A stretch of 13,390 nt of DNA from RGIG995 sp045635765 (GTDB lineage Bacteria; Bacillota; Clostridia; Oscillospirales; UBA644). Position numbers and translations under genes: made by a program. Every line of letters starts with the position of its first letter. Positions within the stretch are counted from its first letter, which is position 1. The notes beneath the pieces were generated by a model, which saw only the letters and a list, made by a program, of their open reading frames with translations, had not been told where the DNA came from and searched no databases. Below, piece by piece: positions 1-5,439 of the stretch. The stretch spans positions 1-13,390 of the forward strand of contig JAZTWH010000053.1 of the NCBI GenBank assembly GCA_045635765.1. Reading direction: 5' to 3'.

Positions 1-18
1 TTTTCTTATTGTATATCA

Positions 19-95
19 GGGCCTTTAGCTCAGTTGGTTAGAGCTCCCGGCTCATAACCGGTCGGTCCCGGGTTCGAGTCCCCGAAGGCCCACCA
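19..95 (+). tRNA. tRNA with CAT anticodon (Met elongator or Ile2)
   Basis: A cloverleaf can be drawn. The acceptor stem 19-25 pairs perfectly with 85-91, the D stem 28-31 pairs with 41-44, the anticodon CAT lies at 53-55 in the loop CTCATAA, the T loop starts TTCGA at 73, and CCA is encoded at 93-95. CAT is read by elongator tRNA-Met, or, after lysidine modification, by tRNA-Ile2; I cannot separate these by eye. It does not look like an initiator, because the acceptor stem opens with a normal G19-C91 pair. Two stem positions do not pair: C46 with T62 in the anticodon stem and C69 with C83 in the T stem. A terminator follows directly. Confidence 0.93.
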
Positions 96-96
96 G

Positions 97-133
97 AAAA
101 TTCCCTTTTGTCTGGGGACAGAAGGGAATTTTT
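97..133 (+). terminator. Intrinsic terminator after the tRNA
   Basis: A 16-bp stem (97-112 with 117-132, one G-T pair) with a 4-nt loop ends in a run of T. It starts two bases after the tRNA CCA end, so it terminates the tRNA transcript. Confidence 0.9.
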
Positions 134-262
134 CATAAAAAAATGGGGAACGATTTGCCTTTTTTTATTTTTAGGGAAGAAAAATTTGCATTTTCCTGAC
201 GAAATATCGGGGGAACAGGGGGCGGATGGAGAACTCGGGCAGCTTTCGTCGAACGAAAATGC

Positions 263-291
263 TTGAATTTTGTCCCCGGTTGTGGTATAAT
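263..291 (+). promoter_or_regulatory. Sigma-A promoter of the free-standing RNA
   Basis: TTGAAT at 263-268 and a perfect TATAAT at 286-291 are separated by 17 bp, which predicts a start near 298. An inverted repeat, TTTCGT (244-249) and ACGAAA (253-258), lies just upstream of the -35 box and could be a protein site, but nothing else supports that. Confidence 0.82.
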
Positions 292-297
292 GTATTC

Positions 298-475
298 AGC
301 AAAAGAAAGTCATCGCTTTTCAAGGAATTGCATACCACCCCTTAAACATACAACAAGATCAAGGAAGAAACCAGCCTCCGGTGCACCGGGGGCTGATGTT
401 CTTTTGTGTCCGCAGAAATTCTGAGAGGACCGAGGGTAACTGAGGGGAAACGGTTCCGCTGGACCGTTCTTTTTT
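298..475 (+). ncRNA. Putative structured non-coding RNA, about 180 nt
   Basis: This stretch has its own sigma-A promoter and ends in an intrinsic terminator (stem 449-457 with 461-468, then six T). No plausible ORF with an RBS lies inside, and the next gene is on the opposite strand, so it is not a leader. Visible structure includes a 10-bp hairpin with a TGCA loop (372-381 with 386-395, one G-T pair), a two-part hairpin (GTCC 408-411 with GGAC 427-430, enclosing CAGA 413-416 with TCTG 420-423), and a long-range pairing of CCCCTT 338-343 with GAGGGG 442-447. Together these give a rod with internal loops. Length and rod shape are compatible with 6S RNA, but I cannot match conserved 6S nucleotides by eye. 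It is too short for RNase P RNA or tmRNA. Confidence refers to a real transcript; the family is unknown. Confidence 0.55.
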
Positions 476-538
476 GTTTCTGATTTGGATACTAAGGACC
501 CGTTGCCCCTGTTTTTGGGAGCCGTTTTCTCCGTGGAG

Positions 539-576
539 TAAAAAAGGTGCTTCCCCTCAAGGGGGAAACACCTTTT
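539..576 (-). terminator. Intrinsic terminator of the lipoprotein/lipid kinase operon
   Basis: Read on the minus strand, AAAAGGTG pairs with CACCTTTT and an inner CCCC pairs with GGGG across a short loop, followed by TTTTTT. It lies about 30 bp beyond the stop codon of the lipoprotein gene and should end that transcript. Confidence 0.85.
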
Positions 577-608
577 GTATGGGGCGAAGATTCGAAGGCG
601 TGCCCACG

Positions 609-1541
609 CTATTTTACGTTCAGGATAATGTCCGGGCGGGAGGCGAAGGCGGGGCAGAAGGAATAGGTGAGGGGCAGATTTTGGGAGGCCAGCAGGGAGG
701 AGGTGTAGCCGTCGTCGGTGTGGAGGGTCATGGTGACGGTCGATTCGCCGACGGTCAGATCGCAGTATAAGATCTGCAGATTAAGTTTTTGTCCCGTATA
801 GCCTAATTTTTGGAAGGAGCGTCGCCAGTCCTGCTCCGTCAGTCCCAGTCGGGAGAACATCTCGCGGTAGATGGCGGCGTGTTCGGTGGCGGCTCCGGTG
901 TGTTCATAATAAACCGTGCCGTTGGGGTTGGTGGCTTTGTCCGAAACATAGATTGCCTGATAGAGGTTGAGAAAGTCCCCGGTGTAATTGATGATCTTTT
1001 CTCCGGCGGCTTCGCTTTCCAGGGCTTTTTCTCCGTTGTAGGTTTCCACCATGTCCAGGACCCGGCGGTATTGGTCTTGGGTCAGGAGCTTTGGAATGGG
1101 GTAAAAGTCCGTGTCCTCCCCATAGAGCCAAAAGAAAATGCGGAAGGTTGTTTCGTCCTTTTGCCAGACCTGGAGTGCCCGGGTATAGCTGTTTCGGTAG
1201 GGGTCAAAGACCCGGTTGGCGTGGTCTGCTGCGGCAAAAAGACCCCCGGGGCCGGTGACCGTAAGGAGATTCCGTTCCTGCACCGTCTGATTGGTAGCAT
1301 CGTTTTCCACGGTCAGCTTTGCCACCATGTCGCTGCCCGTATCGAGGCGAATCTGAAACCCGTCCTTTTGGTGAGTCAGGATCATTCGAGAGGAGGGGGT
1401 GCATTGGGTGTAGCCCTGGGTCTTTTCCTTCAGCCAGGTTTGAATGGCTGTTTCTTCCTCATAAATAATAGCCCGGTTGCAACCGCAAAGGCTCAGTGTC
1501 AAAAGAAGGAGGGCAAAGGCCGAAATCAGAATTTTTTTCAT
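609..1541 (-). CDS. Hypothetical secreted lipoprotein, 310 aa
   Basis: I do not recognise the family. The N-terminus is a lipoprotein signal peptide: MKK, a leucine-rich hydrophobic stretch to about residue 19, then LCGC with the lipidated cysteine at about position 21. The mature protein should be tethered to the outer face of the cytoplasmic membrane. The rest is soluble, mixed alpha/beta in appearance and rich in Y, T and Q, with no catalytic motif that I can name. The start is supported by AAGGAGA seven bases upstream of ATG. The gene begins 11 bp after the lipid kinase stop, so the two are very likely co-transcribed, and a terminator follows. Co-transcription suggests an envelope role, but function is unknown. 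Confidence 0.85.
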   Translation of the reverse strand: MKKILISAFALLLLTLSLCGCNRAIIYEEETAIQTWLKEKTQGYTQCTPSSRMILTHQKDGFQIRLDTGSDMVAKLTVENDATNQTVQERNLLTVTGPGGLFAAADHANRVFDPYRNSYTRALQVWQKDETTFRIFFWLYGEDTDFYPIPKLLTQDQYRRVLDMVETYNGEKALESEAAGEKIINYTGDFLNLYQAIYVSDKATNPNGTVYYEHTGAATEHAAIYREMFSRLGLTEQDWRRSFQKLGYTGQKLNLQILYCDLTVGESTVTMTLHTDDGYTSSLLASQNLPLTYSFCPAFASRPDIILNVK

Positions 1542-1552
1542 GGCAGTCTCCT

Positions 1553-2428
1553 TCAGGGGGCAGGGGAAAGGACCGTAAGTCCATCCTTCAGGATCTCGAA
1601 GTTCGCTTCCTCAGCACAGGAGAGTTCTCCGTCCAGGTTCAGGGTCAAATTCTTGCCCCGGATCACGATTTTTTCCGCTCGAAGGTGCTTAATGAATTTT
1701 AGGCCCGTGTGCTTGCCGATGGCCAAAAGGGGCAGGACCGACAGAAATATCCAGGGGGAAACACTTTCGATCAGGTAGGCGTCCAGCTTTCCGTCGTCGA
1801 TGGAGGCTTCGGGGGCGATCTTAATGCCGCCGCCGTAATATTTGCCGTTGGCAATACAGAACAGCAGGGATTTTTGCCGAAAAGGAACGCCGTCGATCTC
1901 TCCCTCCAGGTCGGTGCCGTGGTAGTGGAAGATGGTATAGAACATGGAAAGAATGTAACTGATGCGTCGCAACAGGGGATTGTTTTTGTACCGTTCCGAA
2001 TTGCGGACCACTTCGGCGTCAAAGCCCACGGAGGCAATGTTCATAAAGAAGCTGTCGTTGGCCCGTCCGCAGTCGATGTTCCGGCGGGAAAAGTCCTTGA
2101 TCTTGCTCAAAATCACCTTCGGATCGTGTTTGCCCCGGATTTTTTCATATAAGGTACGGACGAAATCGTTTCCGCTTCCCTGAGGAATGACGCACAGGGC
2201 GTTGCCCGACCCCACGGTGCCGCACAGGACCTCGTTGGCCGTTCCGTCGCCCCCCACGGCGTAGATGGTGGACCCGGTGTATTCCCGGGCGATTGCGGTG
2301 GCGTGGCCCGCCCGTTCCGTCCGGCGAATCTCCGCAAGCTTCCCGAAGGTGCTTCGGATCAGTGCTTCCATCCGTTCGGTTTTTTTGAATCCTGCCTGGG
2401 GATTGAGAATAAAGACATGCTTGTTCAT
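1553..2428 (-). CDS. Diacylglycerol kinase family lipid kinase (DagK/YegS type), 291 aa
   Basis: This enzyme family uses ATP to phosphorylate a lipid, typically diacylglycerol to phosphatidic acid, on the inner face of the membrane. The N-terminal catalytic domain shows the NPQAG opening (9-13), GGDGT at 59-63 (the nucleotide-binding signature) and IPQGSGNDF at 81-89. The C-terminal half has YYGGGIKIAPEA and NLDGE, typical of the second beta-sandwich domain. The reading frame stays open upstream to 2632, but the start at 2428 is preferred: AGGAGG lies nine bases upstream, MNKHVFILNPQAG is the usual family opening, and the longer version would run through the divergent riboswitch promoter. It is the first gene of an apparent two-gene operon with a lipoprotein. 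It could be DagK proper or a YegS/BmrU-type kinase of other specificity. Confidence 0.92.
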   Translation of the reverse strand: MNKHVFILNPQAGFKKTERMEALIRSTFGKLAEIRRTERAGHATAIAREYTGSTIYAVGGDGTANEVLCGTVGSGNALCVIPQGSGNDFVRTLYEKIRGKHDPKVILSKIKDFSRRNIDCGRANDSFFMNIASVGFDAEVVRNSERYKNNPLLRRISYILSMFYTIFHYHGTDLEGEIDGVPFRQKSLLFCIANGKYYGGGIKIAPEASIDDGKLDAYLIESVSPWIFLSVLPLLAIGKHTGLKFIKHLRAEKIVIRGKNLTLNLDGELSCAEEANFEILKDGLTVLSPAP

Positions 2429-2482
2429 GGAGGGTCCTCCTGCATATATTTCGACAAATTGCTTACAAAATGATTTCAGGTC

Positions 2483-2511
2483 TTTACAACGGGGAAAAAA
2501 TATGCTATAAT
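2483..2511 (+). promoter_or_regulatory. Sigma-A promoter of the TPP riboswitch-thiT transcript
   Basis: TTTACA at 2483-2488 and a perfect TATAAT at 2506-2511 have a 17-bp spacer. Transcription should start near 2518, about ten bases before the aptamer. Confidence 0.85.
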
Positions 2512-2526
2512 AGTTTCGTAAAAGTG

Positions 2527-2624
2527 AATACCCTTGCCGGGGTGCGCTGATACTGCGCTGAGAACGGGCAGAAGCCCGAAACCCATTGAACCTGAACAGG
2601 AGCAAGAGCCTGCGGAGGGAAGAT
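2527..2624 (+). promoter_or_regulatory. TPP (THI-box) riboswitch aptamer
   Basis: The conserved THI-box elements appear in order: GGGGTGC (2539-2545), GCTGAGA (2567-2573), ACCC followed by TGAACCTGA (from 2581), and GCGGAGGGA near 2612-2620. The 5' CCCT and 3' AGGG close the aptamer (P1). Thiamine pyrophosphate binding should lower expression of the downstream thiamine transporter gene, here through the hairpin at 2651. Confidence 0.96.
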
Positions 2625-2650
2625 GCAAACATATCATTGGTGTAAACATC

Positions 2651-2683
2651 ATCCTCTTACCGTACGGTGGGAGGATTTTTTTT
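2651..2683 (+). terminator. Riboswitch-controlled attenuator terminator
   Basis: An 11-bp stem (2651-2661 with 2666-2676, two G-T pairs, loop GTAC) is followed by eight T. It lies between the TPP aptamer and thiT, as expected for transcriptional OFF control when TPP is plentiful. Confidence 0.9.
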
Positions 2684-2763
2684 ACGGTTTTTCCGAAGAC
2701 CGGTCCGGAAAAAACCGTGGCGAGATTTCATTTTTATAATATTTATTCCAGGAGGTTTTTCTT

Positions 2764-3363
2764 ATGAGCAAGAAAACCGATTCTTTGAAAAAGCTCGCCG
2801 TTTGTGCCATGATGGTGGCTCTGTCCTTTGTGCTAAGCCTTTGGACACCTCTGAAATTCTGGCCTCAGGGCGGGTCTGTCACCTTGGGGGCCATGGTCCC
2901 CGTGATTCTGGTTGCCCTTCTGTTCGGCACGAAATGGGGCTTGGCCTGTTCCCTGGTCAACGCGTTGCTTCAGCTGATGGTCGGCCTGATGGAAGGGATG
3001 GGAAGCTGGGGGCTGTCTCCCGCAGTCCTGATTTGCAGTATTCTTTTGGATTATATTCTGGCCTATACGGTACTAGGATTAGCCGGGATTTTCCGGGGCA
3101 ATCCGTCGGTACGGGCGGTCTGGGGGACCCTATTCGTCTGTGTTTTGCGGTTCGGGTGCCACTTCGTTTCCGGCTGGGCATTCTTCGGAATGTGGGCGGA
3201 AGAGGGGTACACGGCCTTGGGATGGTCCTTGTTTTACAATCTGTCCTATATGCTCCCCGAGACGGTCATCTCCGTGGCATTGTCCGCAGGATTGGCAGCA
3301 CTCATTCCTGTGTTGCAACGGAATTTTTCCTTCTGCCGCCGGGAAGAAACTGTCGAAAATTGA
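2764..3363 (+). CDS. thiT: ECF transporter S component for thiamine, ThiT, 199 aa
   Basis: ThiT is the membrane subunit that captures thiamine for a group II energy-coupling factor transporter; the shared EcfA/A'/T module is not in this window. The protein is about 200 residues with roughly six hydrophobic helices. Family marks are KFWPQGGSVTLG (31-42), RFGCHFVSGW (129-138) and YNLSYMLPE (158-166). W33, H133, Y158 and N159 look like the thiamine-pocket residues of known ThiT structures, by memory rather than alignment. AGGAGG lies eight bases before ATG. An upstream TPP riboswitch and attenuator independently support thiamine as the ligand. A terminator follows at 3382, so the gene stands alone. 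Confidence 0.95.
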   Translation: MSKKTDSLKKLAVCAMMVALSFVLSLWTPLKFWPQGGSVTLGAMVPVILVALLFGTKWGLACSLVNALLQLMVGLMEGMGSWGLSPAVLICSILLDYILAYTVLGLAGIFRGNPSVRAVWGTLFVCVLRFGCHFVSGWAFFGMWAEEGYTALGWSLFYNLSYMLPETVISVALSAGLAALIPVLQRNFSFCRREETVEN

Positions 3364-3381
3364 AAGATACCTATATTATAG

Positions 3382-3421
3382 CACGAATCCCTCTTTTTTG
3401 CAAGGGGGATTCGTGTTTTTT
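3382..3421 (+). terminator. Intrinsic terminator of thiT
   Basis: A 14-bp stem (3382-3395 with 3402-3415, one G-T pair) around the loop TTTTGC is followed by six T. It lies 18 bp after the thiT stop. Confidence 0.93.
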
Positions 3422-3430
3422 CTGTAAGAC

Positions 3431-3459
3431 TTGAAATTTTTTCCGACTTACGGTATAAT
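3431..3459 (+). promoter_or_regulatory. Sigma-A promoter of the LysR gene remnant
   Basis: TTGAAA at 3431-3436 and TATAAT at 3454-3459 have a 17-bp spacer. The promoter is close to consensus, although the gene it serves is interrupted. Confidence 0.82.
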
Positions 3460-3489
3460 AGTCTCATAATATGCGTTGGGAGGATTGGA

Positions 3490-4434
3490 ATGAACCTTTT
3501 GCATCTGAAATACGCCGTGGAGATTGCCCGGACCCGTTCCATCACGATGGCTGCGGAAAATCTTTATATGGGTCAGTGCCGGCTGTCCCGTGCCATCAAG
3601 GAATTGGAGGACTATCTGGGCATCACCATCTTTAAGCGGACCTCAAAAGGCATCGTTCCCTCGCCGGAAGGGGAGATATTCCTGGCCCACGCCAACCGGA
3701 TTCTCGACGAGGTCCGGGAGGTGGAGACTTTGTACAATCCCCACGCCAAGGATATGCAACGGATGAATATTTCCATTTCCCGGGCCGGATACCTCGCCCA
3801 CGCCCTGAAGTAGCTGGTGGGAGAATTGGACCTGACCAAGCAAATTGAGATCAACTACCGGGAGACCAACTCCCTGAAGGCCATAAACAATATTTTGCAC
3901 AACAATTACGACATGGGAATCATCCGCTTCGCCACCGAATACGAGCCCTATTTTCAGAGATTTTTATCGGGAAAGGGGGTGTGTTCGGAGGATCTTTGGG
4001 AGTTTGACCCCATCGTCTTGATGTCGTCGGAGCATATGCTTGTCCAAAAGGAGGACCTTCGGTTTTCTGATTTGGTGGACTGCGATTGCGTCCAGTTGGG
4101 ACACGGAGACCCCTACGTCCCGTCTCTGCCCTTGGCCGAGGTCCGCAAGGGGGAATTCCCCGAGGAGATCAACAAGCACCTGTTTATCTACGAACGGGCC
4201 AGCGGCTACGAGATCTTAAGCTCCATTCCCACCACCTTCCTTTTGACCTCTCCCATGTCCGAAAACATTTTGAAGCGGTACGGACTGGTTCAACGGCGTC
4301 TCAACGGCTGAAAACGGCCCTGCAAGGACGTTCTGATCTGGCGGGAGAATTACAAGTTTACGGACCTGGACCAGGCTTTTATCAAGGAAATCAAGCGTGT
4401 CCGGGACAAGGTCGGCACCCGGGAGATCCTTTGA
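3490..4434 (+). pseudogene. LysR family regulator interrupted by two in-frame stop codons
   Basis: Read straight through, the frame encodes a LysR-type regulator of normal length, about 314 codons. Residues 1-60 are the winged HTH (SITMAAENLYMGQCRLSRAI, then LGITIFKRTSKGIVPSPEG), followed by the linker helix and a substrate-binding domain. TAG at 3811-3813 falls about where the effector domain begins, and TGA at 4309-4311 falls about 40 codons before the natural TGA at 4432-4434. Sequence after each stop still reads as LysR (for example LIWRENYKFTDLDQAFIKEI), with no frameshift. GGGAGG lies six bases before ATG and the promoter is strong, so a 107-residue DNA-binding fragment may still be made. 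A restart at the GTG at 3817 is possible, but I see no RBS. Parsimonious origins are single-base changes such as GAG or CAG to TAG and CGA to TGA. Genome-wide recoding is unlikely because neighbouring genes stop at TGA and TAG. Confidence 0.85.
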
Positions 4435-4543
4435 TCCCCGCTTCCATCGGCAAATATGGGAAGCCTCGCTTCTCCTTGAATTGACCATTTTTCTCCCTCT
4501 TGCATAAGATGGATTGAATCTTGCAGGGGAGGATGGTTATCGT

Positions 4544-4618
4544 ATGAAAGTCGTAACCATGAAATCGCCCCGGTTCCTTCGGGGACTGCTGAAAGCGATT
4601 TTTGGCATTTGGGACTGA
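4544..4618 (+). CDS. spoVM: Stage V sporulation protein SpoVM, 24 aa
   Basis: This tiny ORF fits the SpoVM pattern, matching the Bacillus subtilis protein (from memory) at MK..T.K.P.FL.G with a basic residue, A and G following in register. SpoVM is an amphipathic helix that inserts in the positively curved forespore membrane, recruits the coat ATPase SpoIVA and is needed for coat and cortex assembly. The alternation of basic and hydrophobic residues here (K, R, R, K with F, L, L, L, I, F, I, W) would form such a helix. GGGGAGG at 4526-4532 lies 11 bases before ATG. CATAAGAT at 4503-4510 resembles a sigma-E -10 element (CATACANT), which is the sigma factor of B. subtilis spoVM, but I see no convincing -35. 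A terminator follows seven bases after the stop, so it is a monocistron. Its presence marks a spore-former. Confidence 0.86.
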   Translation: MKVVTMKSPRFLRGLLKAIFGIWD

Positions 4619-4624
4619 AGGAGG

Positions 4625-4660
4625 AAAGCGGGGGGACGGTTCCCTCCGCTTTTCCGTTTT
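4625..4660 (+). terminator. Intrinsic terminator of spoVM
   Basis: A 12-bp stem (4625-4636 with 4641-4652, one G-T pair) with the loop CGGT is followed by a broken T tract (TTTCCGTTTT). It begins seven bases after the spoVM stop and supports that small gene as a real transcription unit. Confidence 0.85.
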
Positions 4661-4714
4661 CTTCTTTAAATGGTCCTCAAATAGGAAAGTTTTGTAAAAT
4701 ATTTGAAAATTCTC

Positions 4715-4744
4715 TTGACATTCGGGGGAAAAAGGGTATATAGT
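4715..4744 (+). promoter_or_regulatory. Sigma-A promoter of the CDP-alcohol transferase gene
   Basis: A perfect TTGACA at 4715-4720 is followed by TATATAGT at 4737-4744, giving a -10 at 16 bp (TATATA) or 18 bp (TATAGT). A second TATAAT at 4757-4762 has no matching -35 box. Confidence 0.75.
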
Positions 4745-4804
4745 TTATTATATGGGTATAATGAGTTAGAGTACTTTTCAATTGATATAAGGAGTGTCCC
4801 GAAC

Positions 4805-5392
4805 GTGCTTGCGGAAAAACGAAAGGAAATTTTTTCCATCCCCAATCTTTTGTGTTACCTTCGGATCTTGTTGTTGCCGGTATTTGCCATCCTGTATTGC
4901 ATGAAGCAGGACGTTTTTGCGGCAGCGGTGGTCCTGCTCTCCGCCGCAACCGACGTTACGGACGGGATCATTGCCCGGAAATTCCATATGGAAACGGAAT
5001 TGGGCAAAATCCTCGATCCCCTGGCGGACAAACTGACCCAGGCCGTGATTTCCGGGTGCCTGCTCTTTCGTTATCCCATCATGTGGATCTTGTTTTCCGT
5101 CATCATCGTCAAAGAAAGCTTTCAGGGCATCGGCGGACTGCTCTTATACCGCAAAATGAAATCCATGCGTTCCTCCGAATGGTTCGGAAAACTGTCCACC
5201 GCCTTCTTTTACGCAGTCATGGCATACCTGGTCCTCTTTTCTCCCGAGCCGCCGTCGGCCTGGTTCGTGGTGGTCCCCGTCTTTGTCAGCACGGGGCTGA
5301 TGGTCTTTGCCTTGGTGCGGTACGCCATCCGGTTTATTCAGGTGGTCACCATGCTGAAAAACGATTCAAACACCGCCGCAGAGGCGAAATGA
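4805..5392 (+). CDS. CDP-alcohol phosphatidyltransferase family protein, 195 aa
   Basis: Enzymes of this membrane family transfer a phosphatidyl group from CDP-diacylglycerol to an alcohol, for example glycerol 3-phosphate in phosphatidylglycerophosphate synthase. The complete signature is present: D..DG..AR, eight residues, G...D...D, read as DVTDGIIARKF through GKILDPLAD at about residues 49-72. Four to five hydrophobic helices flank it, and SIPNLLCYLRILLLPVF near the N-terminus is typical. The frame is open from 4703, but a GTG start at 4805 is preferred because AAGGAG at 4789-4794 lies ten bases before it and the 195-residue product matches PgsA-like lengths; the earlier ATG overlaps the promoter. 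PgsA and bacterial CDP-dependent cardiolipin synthase are both possible, so no symbol is given. The gene converges on the peptidase gene across a shared terminator. Confidence 0.9.
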   Translation: MLAEKRKEIFSIPNLLCYLRILLLPVFAILYCMKQDVFAAAVVLLSAATDVTDGIIARKFHMETELGKILDPLADKLTQAVISGCLLFRYPIMWILFSVIIVKESFQGIGGLLLYRKMKSMRSSEWFGKLSTAFFYAVMAYLVLFSPEPPSAWFVVVPVFVSTGLMVFALVRYAIRFIQVVTMLKNDSNTAAEAK

Positions 5393-5398
5393 TAAACA

Positions 5399-5426
5399 AA
5401 AGAGGGACTGAAAACAGTCCCTCTTT
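5399..5426. terminator. Bidirectional intrinsic terminator
   Basis: A perfect 12-bp stem (5399-5410 with 5415-5426, loop AAAA) lies between converging genes. The stem ends in AAA/TTT, giving a short U tract on either strand, so it can end both the transferase and the peptidase transcripts. Confidence 0.88.
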
Positions 5427-5439
5427 CCCCTACGGGAGG

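Noticed and set aside
298..475. T-box, SRP RNA, tmRNA or RNase P RNA identity for the free-standing RNA
   Set aside because: There is no T-box motif or downstream gene, no SRP Alu/S-domain signature that I can see, and it is too short for tmRNA or RNase P.
810..1778. A 322-codon plus-strand open frame
   Set aside because: It spans the lipoprotein, the gap and the end of the lipid kinase on the other strand, both of which have RBS and family or signal-peptide support. Its own product shows no domain.
2429..2632. Longer N-terminus for the lipid kinase (start at 2632)
   Set aside because: It would translate the complement of the TPP riboswitch and its promoter. The internal ATG at 2428 has AGGAGG at nine bases and gives the normal family N-terminus.
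2534..2767. A 77-codon open frame in the riboswitch region
   Set aside because: It overlaps the TPP aptamer and the attenuator, lacks an RBS and is explained as RNA.
3490..4434. Reading the two LysR stops as selenocysteine, pyrrolysine or an altered genetic code
   Set aside because: The stops are of two different types, LysR proteins are not known to need either residue, and other genes here end normally at TGA and TAG.
4703..4804. Longer N-terminus for the CDP-alcohol transferase (ATG at 4703)
   Set aside because: That ATG lies upstream of the TTGACA/TATATA promoter and has no good RBS; the GTG at 4805 has AAGGAG at ten bases.
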